Below, one piece after another: positions 11,339 through 22,617 of a DNA stretch of 64,000 bases. Where the stretch lies: the NCBI GenBank assembly GCA_905182985.1, contig CAJJDN010000004.1:361664-425663 (forward strand). Reading direction: 5' to 3'. The DNA is from Paramecium sonneborni. Its lineage: Eukaryota > Ciliophora > Oligohymenophorea > Peniculida > Parameciidae. The notes beneath the pieces are model-generated. The model saw only the letters and a list, made by a program, of their open reading frames with translations. It did not search any database and was not told where the DNA came from. The stretch's first letter is position 1, and every line of letters starts with the position of its first letter. Made by a program: the position numbers and the translations under genes.

Positions 11339-12832
11339 TCATTATTCCTTTTATTAAAAGTTTTCTCTTGGCTCATTCAATCTTGATTTTCTCTCTCTTT
11401 TTTCAGAAACTTCTTATTTTTATGAAATAAAATCCTTATTCTATCTTAGTTAGGTCGTTGATTCAATATTTTATTAATTAGATTCATATTATTAGCTAGA
11501 ATTATCCTTAAGTAAAACATATTAATATTATTATTTTTATTCTTAAAAATCTCCTCTGTATTCTTCTCTTCCTTTCAATTATTTAGAATCTCCATTCTAA
11601 TTATTATATTTATTGTTATTTTATCTAAAATTATTATTTTCAGTATATGTTTTAAAATTATTATTTTAATTTTTAGAATAACCTTAATTTCCATTATAAT
11701 TGTTATTTTAAGTTTTATATTAACCATAATTAGATTATTGTTTATAATTTCTTTATTATTAAGTTTTATAATCAATCTAATTATGTTAATCTCTTTTATC
11801 CTGATAATAATTGTTTCCATTTTAATAATTTTATTCCAATCGTTATTCTGTAAAAGGATTATGAACTTGATTGTGCTATTTTTAATATTAAAACTAATCA
11901 AAACCTCTTTTATTATCACCATTATTATTAGATTAATACCAATTTTTCCTATTATTATTATTATAATTATTAAAATTATTATTATGATTATTATTATGAT
12001 TATGATTATTATTATGATTATGATTATTATTATTATAATTATTATTATAATTATTATTAAAATTTCTCTAATTTTATTCTTAATACCTATTGTAGTTATT
12101 CCTAGATTAATAATTTGCATATGTCTAAGAATCTTAATTATTTTATATCTAATTAAAGCCATTATTTTGATTTTTACGATAACCAAAATTATTTTTAGAC
12201 ATATTTTATTCGGGTCTAGTTTCATCCATGTCTTGATTATATTGATATCTTGGATCTCTACGATAGTCTTCACTTTAAACTCTCTATTTTTGTTAGTCAG
12301 TTTAATATCCCTTGAAATAATTTCTTTATTAATAGGAATTCTAATGTAATTAGATATTTTTATCTTAAACTAACTTTTAAAAAATTTATTAATGTTCTCT
12401 TAAACTTCCTTAAGTTTAATTAAATCTAACATTTGAAGTTTAATCATCATATTTCGAATTTTATTAAGGATTTTCAAAATCTTAGTTTGAACTTTTTTAG
12501 TATGATTTTTAGTCCTGATATTATTTCATTTCTTCTTTATATTTTTGCTCTTAAATGATTGTCTAAGGGTAGTATTTGTTTTAAGCAATTATAACTTATT
12601 CTTAATTCATATCAAATCTAATAAACTCATTCTTCATTACAAAAACCCATCCAGCAGGTTCACAATTTTTATCATAATAGCATCCATCATAATCAGCCCA
12701 TCCTTCAGCATCATCTAAAAGATAAATTTAGTTAGAATTCTCCAAATAAAATCCATTCTAAGTTTCGTTATATGTTTTAAATTTTGAAGGGTTATGCTTA
12801 GGAAATTGATAAAAATCTAATTAATTATTCAT
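11339..12832 (-). CDS. Asn/Gln-rich prion-like protein
   Basis: 497 aa, single exon. The first about 90 residues are ordinary: an ATG 8 nt from the divergent neighbour, then LDFYQFPKHNP, LLDDAEGWADYDGCYYDKNCEPAGWVFVMKNEF. The remainder is low-complexity N/Q/Y, including a core of Asn runs broken by Tyr and His (NNNYNNNYNNNN, HNHNNN) near 11.95-12.06 kb. Such a tract is expected to be disordered and aggregation- or condensate-prone. The long poly-Ile ORFs seen on both strands here under the standard code are shadows of the ATT/AAT repeat. The N-terminal Trp/Asp/Gly-rich segment (GWADYDGCYYD) could be a small folded domain. Function unknown. Confidence 0.78.
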
Positions 12833-12840
12833 TAAAATTA

Positions 12841-14106
12841 ATGTAATAAGTTTGTAGTAACTTTCTTGCAGATCCATCCGATACAAGTTTTGGATTCTAA
12901 ATAAAATGTAAAAATTGCTAGTTTACTAGAAAATAGCATATTTAAAGTAATATTAGTATTCTAATATAGATAATAATGTTAAGCCTAAATAAGATGTAAA
13001 TGAAATTAAGACAATAACATCAAATTCTAAATTATAAGACAAATTAGTTAATGTAGTTGGAAATGCTTTCTAAAATCCTAAAATGTAAGAGTCTATGAAA
13101 GAACCTTAAAATTAATAAAAAGCCGTCACAACCATAGAATAAATTGTTTTTTAGAAAGCAACTAGCATAAATGAAAAATAAAATGAAAAAAATGAAACAG
13201 ATATGTCTATTGATAATTAAATATAGTTTGAAAGATAAAATGTTAGAATTTACAATTCAGATAAAGCTTTAATAAATTAGAGTCCAAAAAATTAAGAAAA
13301 AAATCAAAATGAAAAAGTGCTTGAAGAAGAGAATTAAAAGGGATTATCATAAAAGCCTTCCTTTTAATAAGATTCAAATTTTAATCAAAAGGTGGAATAA
13401 ATATAGAATAATAAAAATGAATTGGAAGAAGTAAAACCTAACAAATTGTAATCAAATCAGTTTATTAAATAAGATTAGAATACTTCTTAAAAAGTGGAAT
13501 AATAATCAAATTCAGATACCATAAAAACAAAAATTACTGAAGTATAACAACCTAAAAAATTACAATCTAATCCATTTATTCAAAAAAATTAAGAATAATA
13601 ATAAAATTAGACAGCTGTTTAAGGAAATCCAATTGAAGAATAAAAAATAAAAAAGTTATCATAAAATCAATTTATGAAAATAGATTAAAATTTTCCTTTA
13701 AAAGTTGAATAAAAATGTTTTAATAATTAAGTAACTACATTTAAACCTTAAGTTTAAGTAGTAGTAAATGATTAAAAAGACCCATAATAAACAGAAAAAT
13801 AATAAAAGCAGCATTAAATCTAAAATTAATAATAAATAAATCCTTAAAATAATTTAAAGCTCCCATAAGATAATTCTAATAGTAACTAATTATCAAATCC
13901 TTAAGTAAAATTTTAATTTATTTAAGTCTGTAAAAGAAAAAGCAAAATCTATGTAATTCTTTGGATTTGGAGTACCTCCACCAAATAAACCACCTTAAGA
14001 TCCATATTAAGAGAAACCTTAAATACAATTTTTATTAGATAGACCTATATTACTCTAAAAAAAACATAATAGAAGTTAATAAAATTTTTAGGATACATAA
14101 AATTGA
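12841..14106 (+). CDS. Cys-rich-headed, Gln-rich disordered protein
   Basis: 406 aa after removing introns 12947-12969 (23 nt) and 13905-13926 (22 nt). The N-terminus reads CSNFLADPSDTSFGF then IKCKNCQFTRKQH. This C-x-NF-x-ADP...C-x2-C...H pattern looks like a small zinc-binding head seen on some ciliate cytoskeletal proteins (family not named). The body is disordered and Gln/Asn/Lys-rich, with a motif repeated about three times (KLQSNQFIK, KLQSNPFIQ, KLSQNQFMK). The C-terminus is Pro-rich with GFGVPPPNKPPQDPYQE, a possible profilin- or SH3-type ligand. The ATG is 8 nt from the divergent N/Q-rich gene. Confidence 0.75.
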
Positions 14107-14362
14107 TTTCTTCAAATAAATTTATTGATATTTAACAAAATTAACTTTAATTATTTTATTTTTATAATTTTAGCATAATTTTTATTTCAAATATAGTTTT
14201 ATTTTTTAATAAGATACATTATGATATAAAATTTTATTTAAAAAATAAAAGAATTTAAATGAAAATAATACAACTCAATTTTGAAGTTACATTTTAACAG
14301 GATTTTAAATATAAATTCAAGATTTACAAATATAATTTATAAATATTTTATTTTGGAATTAA

Positions 14363-15352
14363 TCATTATTATCTATTCCTTAGATTTGATGTTAAAATAC
14401 TTTGATTTTGATCTTGATTTTTATTTTTATTTTATAATGTCTGTCTTCCTATAATTTAGGCAAGTGATATTGCTTAAGTTAAACACTTTTGACTCTCTTA
14501 ATATGTAACTTATTATCCTTAATAGTTCTCTTCTGAATAGATTGTCATTTAGTATCCCTCAGGCAAATAAATGGACTTTATATCATATTAAAAATCCCTA
14601 AAATTTCGCTTAATTATACTCAACTTCCTTCAAAGACTCACATATAGGTAAACTATCTCCTTAGAAATCACATTTTGAATAAATCACAATACAATCTTCT
14701 TATTTAGCTTATAGATTTATGTTTGCTTAATTATCATCTTATTCTGCTGTATCTAGAGCTCTATATTTATGAAATTAATTACAAGTATGTTCTCATACCA
14801 TCATATGAATCTATTTAATTTCCTAATGAATCATAAACTTGGTTTTCATTTCGAATTGGTCTAAATTTTAATAATTAGTTATTACAATTCTAAACTAGCA
14901 GACAAATAATGATTATCATCATTTTAATCTTTCTATTCTTCTTAAACCTATGTATCTTCAGGGAATTCATAAGGAATGGAATTTTCCATATCTAATATTG
15001 GATCTAATTCTGCTTTAGTTGAAACTAATTATTATTATTATTCTTCTAATGTTGTAGCTTACAAATTGTTAGAATTATCGCTTATATTCATTTAGCTATT
15101 TTTATTTTATTCTTTGTTTGTTTAGCCAACAGTTTCAGATATTATATTTTAAGTATTCTCAACTTAGTTTGATACAAAATGACCATCTATATCTATATAT
15201 CCTTATAATTATTAATGTTATTGGATTTATTATGATTCTTCATTTGTTGTTTCATAAACTAATGTTGGTATTGGATTCTCTTATATTTCACTTAATTCTT
15301 AATTTTAAGAAAATACTAAGCCAATTAGTAATGCTATTAGAACTATTTTCAT
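14363..15352 (-). CDS. Secreted beta/gamma-crystallin-like protein
   Basis: 306 aa after removing introns 14861-14885, 14761-14782 and 14598-14619 (25, 22, 22 nt). It starts with a clear signal peptide (MKIVLIALLIGLVFS). A long Gln/Asn-rich acidic linker follows. Near residues 195-265 comes a Greek-key-like unit: CIVIYSKCDFQGDSLPICES, DFQYDIKSIYLPEGYQMTIY, SEENYQGQQVTY. The aromatic-x5-Gly spacing and the IKSIYLPEG strand match beta/gamma-crystallin folds. The 17.0-kb gene carries the related arrangement. It is probably a vesicle or secretory-granule protein; that is inference. The TGA is at 14363. Confidence 0.75.
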
Positions 15353-15393
15353 TAAAAATTAAAAAAAAATATATTATAAATATAAAACGGATA

Positions 15394-16379
15394 TCATTTA
15401 CTTAATTTAATTATCTCTTCTTCTATATCATTAAAGCATTCCTATATCTATTATTTCATTAATCTTAATCGTTATAATTTATCACCATCAATATTGTTTT
15501 ATAATTAATTTTGCATGTTGTTTCTTAAAGTTTAGATTATATCCAAGTCTTAATTCAATTTTTACATGGATCTTTAACTATTTTGATAACTTAAATCTTA
15601 AACACTACTTGTTAATTTATCTTTTGCTGTTTAAATTCTTTTTAAAAATCTGTAAACATATTTTCTTAATATTTTTACTTTTGCATTTCTTAAATTTCAT
15701 GCTATATATTTGATATTTCATCAATCACATATTCTTAATAATATTGATCGAATGTCTTGTTTTCATTTTGACAACTTTTTTAAAACTCCTATTTTTAAAT
15801 TTATTATATTCTTTTATCTATTTAACATAATGATGTTTTTATAGAAATTTCTTAATAATCTTCAAATTTTTTTATACTCTGTTCAATATTGAAGCAAACA
15901 TTGTCACTATTATTTATTCCACTTTATTATTTTTACTTAATAGATTCATAAAAATCGTTATTAGAAAAAAACTATTATTAAGACATCGATTAATCTGTTA
16001 AAGATAATTTAAATATATCATCAAAAGTATCAGAATCTTGTTTACCAGAAAATTCTTATAATATTGGTTTTTTAATAGATCTTTAATTCTAAATTTGATA
16101 AGTATCGTAATAGTTATTTTTACTACTAAAATATCTGTAATCTTAGTCATCAGATTAATGGCCATTTTAAATAAAACTATGTTATTTTTTTTCTTCATAT
16201 ACTGATTCAGCAGTCTGACAATCTGGATTCATCTTAGAAGATGAAACAGATTTTAATGTTTATACTTTTTGATTACTCATCATCATATCTAACTTTTAAT
16301 CAAATTTTAAATGAATTATACTTTTATTTATTCTATTGTATTTAAATGTTTCTTCAGTTCTAACTTTATACATTTGCAT
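15394..16379 (-). CDS. Coiled-coil protein
   Basis: 318 aa after removing one 29-nt intron (15650-15678), which moves the frame to the convincing end KLTSSVQDLSYQNSQRSMQK...ECFNDIEEEIIKLSK. The N-terminal half is Ser/Asn/Gln-rich and probably disordered. The C-terminal half is coiled coil. No known domain. The chosen ATG (MQMYKVRTEETFKYNRI) is the most upstream Met in the frame, but the frame is open for a further 100 nt or so upstream, so an upstream exon is possible. It ends 41 nt before the crystallin-like gene on the same strand. Confidence 0.7.
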
Positions 16380-17013
16380 CTGTTCAACCAGTTTAAAATT
16401 TCTCTGTTTGTTTTCATATTTTTAACGTAACAATTATTAAATAATTATTTATATTATTATATAATCTAGATGTAAAAAAGATTAATTAGAATATAATACT
16501 GTTATCCTTATTGAAAGAGGACAAAATTTGAACCAGTGAAGAAGTCAGATTTTAACATTGTATTAACTAACATATTTATTTTTCCAGTTTATTAAAATAT
16601 TACACTCTTATTATCATTTTATAATTTTATAAAGATATCGCTCTTTTATCTATCAAAACAATAAACATTTTACAAAATTTAAAAATCAGTCTATTTTTTT
16701 TTTACAAATATTATTATCTTTATATATTTTTCATCTTAGATATTTAATGCTTATCCAAATTTAGTTTGCAAAATAATTTATTTTTAGTTTTTATTTATTA
16801 TCTAATCTAATCCACAAATTATGCTTAAATTTTTGATGGCTTATTCTACTATGATAAATGTTTAAAATTTATAAGTTAAAGATTTCTAAAATTTATTAAT
16901 TGAATAAGTGAAATGATAGGTTCTTTGAAAGGAATGTAAAAAATAAGAAGATTAATGATCTCTAACTATTTCTTCACTCATAATTCATATATTATAAATC
17001 CGTTTTTATTAAT
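16380..17013. other. Divergent intergenic region
   Basis: About 630 nt between divergent genes, AT-rich, no gene or repeat recognised. The part nearest 16380 is open in the frame of the minus-strand gene. Confidence 0.4.
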
Positions 17014-17673
17014 ATGTAAAAATTATATATTTTAGCACTCTTTTTGGTTATCGTAACAGCTCAAGACAGTTTTCTTGAAAAGCAAAAGCATGTCAAATAA
17101 TAGAAGGATTTATCAACTGAAATATATACAATTAAAAAAAAAGGATTACCAACCTTTTTAGGAAGAAGCTCAGATGAATCAATTAAAGAGTAATTGTCAT
17201 CACTTTTGAATTATGAAGAGGCAATGTTATTAACACCAACTGAAGAGACTGATCATACAATAAAATTCGTTGAATCAATGTTTATAATTGATCAACCAAA
17301 TCCAAATGCAGTAAGAGCAACAGAAAAACCTAATTATTCATTTGAAGACTCTAAACCATAAAAGAAAGTTTATAGCTAAGAAAAAGTTACATCATTTAAA
17401 GAAGGTTGTATTTATGTTTTTAGTGAATGCAATTTTAAGGGAGAACATGCTAGATCATGTCCTGAAGATAATGTTACATTTTTTGGATTCCCATTTGAGG
17501 TTTTATCTATTCATGTACCAGAAGGAGGATCATTGAGTCTTATTTAAGAAAATGGAACAACTGCTTATACAGTTTCTAATAAATGCATGAGAAGTAGACC
17601 AATTGAATTCCTATTTGTTGAAGGAGCAATCAAATAATCATTTGGAAATGGCGAAACATACATTGACTAATGA
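17014..17673 (+). CDS. Secreted crystallin-like protein, paralogue
   Basis: 219 aa, single exon. Signal peptide MQKLYILALFLVIVTAQ. The middle is an acidic linker. The C-terminal domain (about residues 125-215) contains EGCIYVFSECNFKGEHARSC and GFPFEVLSIHVPEGGSLSLI. This is the same order of CI.V.S.C.F.G, an IxSI-type strand and PEG turn as in the 14.4-kb protein, so the two are likely distant paralogues. The Cys pairs in both proteins suggest disulphides in a secretory compartment. A degraded copy of the first about 200 nt lies at 37.77-37.93 kb. Confidence 0.78.
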
Positions 17674-18298
17674 AAATCAATATATTCATTAAAAAAATGA
17701 TTTTATTTTTGAAAAATAATTCTTCCCTTCAATCTTCAAGTCTTTATTTACTATCAATATTAATAAGGTGTGAGCTTTTTACTTCGTTTATTATTCAATT
17801 TATGAATAACAAAATAACTACAGATTTATTTCAATAAATTGAGAAATTAATAAATTACTTTTTGTAATGTGTTTTTTGTTACTTTATCTCCTAAATTTAA
17901 CTCTTACTATAAAAAATTATTAATATTTATCTAATCGATCGAAATTTATGATTCTTATTAATATTTTCACTTACATTTTTTAATAATACTCAAGATTGTA
18001 TAAACTAATCTTTAAATACATAATTTTAAGAAAAACATATGTTTGTATGAAGAATAAAATATTCTGTAACAATTTTGCAGGGTTCTAAAAGATTAATTTT
18101 AAAATAATAGTAGTAATTCTATTCAATATTATGTAAGCAGATTGTGAAAACACTAATTGGTTAAAGTAAAAAGGTGCAAAAACAGGAATGTTAATAAGTT
18201 AAAGCTAATATATTGATAGTAAATGATTTATTATGATTGAATGATGATTGTTTTTATATTATTAATAATTTAACAGGTTTAAATAATTCAAATTAAAA
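17674..18298. other. Intergenic, no feature seen
   Basis: About 625 nt between same-strand genes. The stretch 18040-18240 has fewer stops but no convincing protein. Confidence 0.4.
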
Positions 18299-19670
18299 AT
18301 GTAAAAATCTACATCCCTTGCAGATTTCACGATTCTTTAGAAATTAGGAGAAGGTTCTTTTGGATAAGTATTCAGAGTATATTAAATAAATATAAATAAG
18401 GTTAAAAGAGTGAATGATTAATGTGAGTATGCTATGAAGAAGGTGAGAATAAATAATTTAAAGTAAAAAGAAAGAGAAAATGCTTTGAATGAGATTAGGA
18501 TATTGGCTTCAATAAATGATGCTCATATTATAGGATATAAAGAGGCATTTTTTGATGAAATGTCTAATTAGTTATGTGTAATAATGGAATTTGCAGCAGG
18601 AGGAGATATTTCAAAATAAATAGGATAGTGCATAAAGAAATAGAATTAGATTGAAGAGAAAGAAATTTGGAAGGCATTAGCACACATGACTTTAGGTTTA
18701 AGAGTGTTACACAAGTCTGGCATTTTACATCGTGATTTAAAGAGTGCCAACGTTTTTAAATCTATAGATGGATAATATAAGATAGGTGATTTAAATGTTA
18801 GTAAAGTTTCACATGGAGCATTAGCAAAAACTTAGACAGGAACACCTTGTAAAATAAATAAATAAATTAGATTATGCAAGTCCAGAAGTTTGGAGAGATT
18901 AACCTTATTCATCACCTTCAGATATTTGGTCTTTAGGGTGTGTTATTTATGAAATGGCTACTTTAAAACCTCCTTTTAGAGCTTAAGATCTTTAAGCTTT
19001 ATTCAAAAAGGTTTCATCTGGAGTATATGAAAAAATCCCAAAATCATATTCAAACTCTTTGAGTGCTATGATAAGTTAATTATTAAAAGTACCTGCTCAT
19101 TTACGTCCAACTTGTGATTAAATCTTATCTGATCCAAATGTAAAACCATATGTTGAATAATATTGTTAAACATAATAAGCAAATAGTAGTCAAGCAGAAC
19201 TGCTTTAAACGATTTTATTACCAAAAAATCTAAAATAGTTATAAGCAAAGTTACCAAAACCAACTTATGAAACAAATAAAAATGAATATGATTCAATAAA
19301 ATAACCTCCTAAATCTACAAGATCAGCATCTGTAAATGAAAGGAAGGGATCTCCAATCTAAACACCTTAAATTCCTAAGAAAGATATCTCTAAACCTGTA
19401 TCAGTTATATTCTAATTTTAGCTTATACCCCCTGGATTAAGGAATAATTAATAATCCATTAATCCACCTATTCGCTAATCTAGTTTAAATAGACCTAGTT
19501 CTTCTGTAAAAAATTTGAGTCCTGCTCCAATTAGAAAATCAGTTGAGAAACAAAATCAAAATACTTTGAAAAACAAGAGTCCTTCTACAAAAAGAATTTA
19601 TGATAATAATGAGAATATCGATAGAAGTAATCTAGGTTAAAGAAGGTCGTATTAAAATATAAAAAATTGA
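18299..19670 (+). CDS. NIMA-related (NEK) protein kinase
   Basis: 449 aa after removing a 22-nt intron (18849-18870) that restores GTPYYASPEVW. The kinase domain is at about residues 1-270: G-loop LGEGSFGQVF, catalytic HRDLKSANVF (His about 144), DLNVSK in place of DFG (IGDLNVSKV), activation loop TQTGTPYYASPEVW, and WSLGCVIYEMATLKPPF. The start near the G-loop and the GTPYY loop are typical of NEKs, which act in ciliary and mitotic control. DLN instead of DFG is unusual but occurs in some ciliate NEKs. The C-terminal tail is basic, Ser/Pro-rich and disordered. A 24-nt stretch at about 19399-19422 could be a retained intron without stop. Confidence 0.9.
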
Positions 19671-19735
19671 TATTTCGATTAATATTATATTATACTTCAT
19701 AAGAAGTATCAAAATATATTTGATATATATATACT
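19671..19735. terminator. Repeated hairpin between convergent 3' ends
   Basis: The 18-nt inverted repeat ATACTTCATAAGAAGTAT (arms ATACTTC/GAAGTAT, 4-nt loop) occurs at 19692-19709 and again at 19731-19748. The second copy overlaps the phosphatase stop codon. It lies between the convergent NEK and phosphatase 3' ends. A role in 3'-end formation is inference; it may also be a 39-nt duplication of the gene end. Confidence 0.35.
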
Positions 19736-20753
19736 TCATAAGAAGTATGGCAATACACTTTTAGGATTAACACTCTTGGCACTTTCAGGGACTTCTTTAA
19801 AAGTTTTCCATGTCTGATTCAAGTTTTCATCCAAACATAAGATTGAGGCAATATTACCACATCTGTAACAGTAATTTGGTGCTGACCATACAGTAACTAA
19901 ATTTTAATCCTAATAATATTTAATAAATAATACTGGGAACCAATATTTGTATCCTTCCATAACCAATTGATGTGCTCTACATATTAAAGTAAGATCATTA
20001 AGTCTACAAAACTCTTTTGTAACTTTGGCTCCAAATAGATAACCAGCTCCTCTAGAATTAACTGCCCAATATTCAACTTCTTCAGGATCAGACCACATTA
20101 AATCACAAAAAGGTCCTTCATGTGGAATCTCTATCTATAATGGGAGAAATTATAATTATTTATAATTACTTTTCTATCTATCGTTCGTATCTGATCTATT
20201 GTTCTCATATCAGGTGATAAACCACCATGTACACATAATATTTAACCTTCAATTAATGCTCCCAAAGGTAAACAATCAAAAACATCCATAAATAATCTCC
20301 ATGGACTACAATTACCATATTTACGAAGTAATTCTTCATAAAAACCATACACTTAAGTACATTAACGAGATTCATGATTTCCTCTTAATAACATAATGTT
20401 CCCAGGATATTTTACTGAAAATTATCTACTTCATTACCTTTTAAGCATAATAGATATTCCATTGTTTCAACTGAATTAAAGCCTCTATCAACAAAATCTC
20501 CAATAAAAATATAGTTTGATGAAGGAATATCTCCTCCTTCTTTCATTAAAGCTTACAAGTCATAAAATTGTCCTAAAATACTTAATCACTTCTTACCATG
20601 AATGTCCCCACAAACATTTACAGGAGCTCGAACTGGCTATACATTTGATTCTTCAAGAAAGATTTCCTTAGCTCTATCACATATCAATTTTAAATCTCTC
20701 TCTGGTAAACATCCACCTCCCAAAAGTGTTGCTATATGTCGATCTATGTCCAT
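19736..20753 (-). CDS. PP2A/PP4/PP6-family Ser/Thr phosphatase catalytic subunit
   Basis: 303 aa after removing four introns: 20573-20596 (24), 20415-20437 (23), 20135-20169 (35) and 19910-19933 (24). All metal-binding motifs are present: GDIHGQF, GDFVDRG, GNHESRQ, HGGLSPD, plus [12 protein letters not shown] and [11 protein letters not shown]. Length and the C-terminal end (LPYFL) match the PP2A-like group, whose Tyr-Phe-Leu tail is the carboxymethylation and regulatory site. The PYFL form is closest to PP6/PP2A. TAP42/alpha4, a regulator of this group, is also encoded in the window at 50.0 kb. Intron 1 contains an in-frame TGA; intron 4 (24 nt) does not. Confidence 0.92.
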
Positions 20754-21033
20754 TTTTCAAATATTATAATTAAAATATTCAGCTATACATTAGTTCTAAT
20801 TTCCTTAAATAATTCAAAATTAAAATTAGAATCCTATTAATTCTTATATCATCTTTATACAAAACTATCCTCTTCTCACATGATTACCATTTCTCTTAAA
20901 TCTTTTACATTAATGGACTATTCAAATGTATTATTTAAAGTTTATCGAATAAGTTATACAAAAACTAAAAAATCTGCATTAATAAATATCACTATCTTAT
21001 ACTAAAATTAATTTATATAAATTTCATTTAAAA

Positions 21034-21770
21034 ATGGAAGATAACAGGGATCTTAAAATAATAGTTGTTGGAAATTCTAGTGTTGGTAAAACAAGCTTGA
21101 TTGTAAAATATAAAACTAATCAATTCTCACTATAAACTACTGGTACTGTGGGAGTAGATATGTCAATTGATAAGAATGTGAATATTAATAATAATATGTA
21201 TGATGTTGCTATTTGGGACACAGCTGGTCAAGAAAAATATTAATCAATTGTGAAAATTTCATCTCAAGTATTTTTATGCATTTTCATTTATAGAATGCTC
21301 ATGCTTCTTTGATATGTTTTGATTTAAGTGATCCTTTATCATTAGATAGTGTTGCTTCTTGGATTTAATTCTTAAAATCTGAGGGACCTTAAAATATATA
21401 AATAATTATAGTAGGTACTAAAAAAGATCTTAATGTCTAATATACATAAGAATAATTAAAATAAATCTCAATCGCTTGGAAAGCAAATTTTTAAGATGAA
21501 TTTCCAATCCATTTAACTTCCTCAAAAACTGGAGAAGGAATTTAAGATGCTTTTCTATAAGCTTATGATTTAGGAGCTAGAGCAAAGTATGACTTAAATA
21601 CCTAATAATAATAATTATAATAAAACAATAAGAGTTTTAAAATAAGTACTTCATAATTGTTAAGAAGTTAATAACCTTAAAATTAAAAAACAGAAGTAAT
21701 AATTTCGAATACAACTTCTCTTAGAGAGAGTTCAATGAATTATTAAGAAAAACCTTCAAGTTGCTGTTGA
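21034..21770 (+). CDS. Rab-family small GTPase
   Basis: 236 aa after removing a 26-nt intron (21268-21293). Motifs: P-loop GNSSVGKTSL, switch II WDTAGQEKY, guanine-binding GTKKDL, and a TSSKTGEG variant of the ETSAK box. The C-terminus ends SSCC, a double-cysteine geranylgeranylation site. A Gln-rich insert lengthens the hypervariable tail. It acts in vesicle transport; the Rab subfamily is not assigned. It is followed 23 nt later by a second Rab with an intron at the same position, indicating tandem duplication. Confidence 0.93.
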
Positions 21771-21793
21771 TTTTATTTATATCATAATTAATA

Positions 21794-22440
21794 ATGAATG
21801 AAACATTGAAATTAGTTTTAGTGGGTTAATTAGGAGCAGGAAAAACAAGTCTCTTGTAATCTCATAGACAATAAGAGTTCCGAGTTCATAATGCACCAAC
21901 TATAGGAATTGACTTTTAAGGAATTAAGGATGTTGAAATAAATGGTAAACTTTATGACATTTCAATATGGGATACCGCTGGTTAAGAAAGGTATAGATCC
22001 ATGACAAGGATGTCCTTGTAAGTATAAATTTGAATGAATGTAACTAGAATACTAATGTAGCAATTCTTTGTTTTGATTTGAGTAATCCTGATTCATTTAG
22101 ACACATTTAAGGTTGGATAGATTTTCTTTAGATTAATTGTTAATCTGATATAGGAATTATTATTGTTGGAACTAAAAATGATTTACCAACTTTTTATAAT
22201 AAGGAAGATCTATAAAAATTTCTCTAGACTCTAAATTCATTATCTTAATTGAAATTATTTCTTACTTCTGCCAAAACTTAAGAAGGTATTGAATAGACTT
22301 TTTAATATGCATATGAATTAGGAGCAACAATAAAAATGAAATCTTTATAAATGGATAGATCTATATTGTTCGTTCCACCTGAAAAACTAAATAAATTGAA
22401 ATGTAAAATATCAAAAAATAATAATTATCATTGTTGTTGA
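21794..22440 (+). CDS. Rab-family small GTPase, divergent
   Basis: 206 aa after removing a 26-nt intron (22022-22047). P-loop GQLGAGKTSL, TIGIDF, WDTAGQERYRSM, GTKNDL and TSAKTQEG are all present, and the C-terminus ends HCC for prenylation. The first P-loop residues (GQLGAGKT) resemble the Rab5-like alanine-containing loop more than its neighbour's. Several Gln codons are TAA/TAG, as elsewhere. The intron sits after a Gln in the loop following switch II, the same place as in the upstream Rab. Confidence 0.92.
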
Positions 22441-22617
22441 TATTAATTCATTGATTTTTATATTTAAATTGAAATTAAAATTCGATTGTAGTGATTAGAA
22501 ATTATGTTAGAATATTATTAGATCTACTTGAATATTTAAAATATATTGTTTCTTCTTAATTATTAATAGAATTATAATGAATGAAATGATTATTTGAATT
22601 AATTAATAAATTTATAA

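Noticed and set aside
11575..12349. Long poly-isoleucine ORFs on both strands
   Set aside because: They are standard-code shadows of the ATT/AAT repeat. The Asn-reading frame is continuous for 497 codons in the ciliate code and has ordinary flanking sequence.
19399..19422. 24-nt intron in the NEK tail
   Set aside because: The sequence has GTA...TAG ends but also reads as coding (VSVIFQFQ) with no stop, so it cannot be decided; left as exon and noted in the entry.
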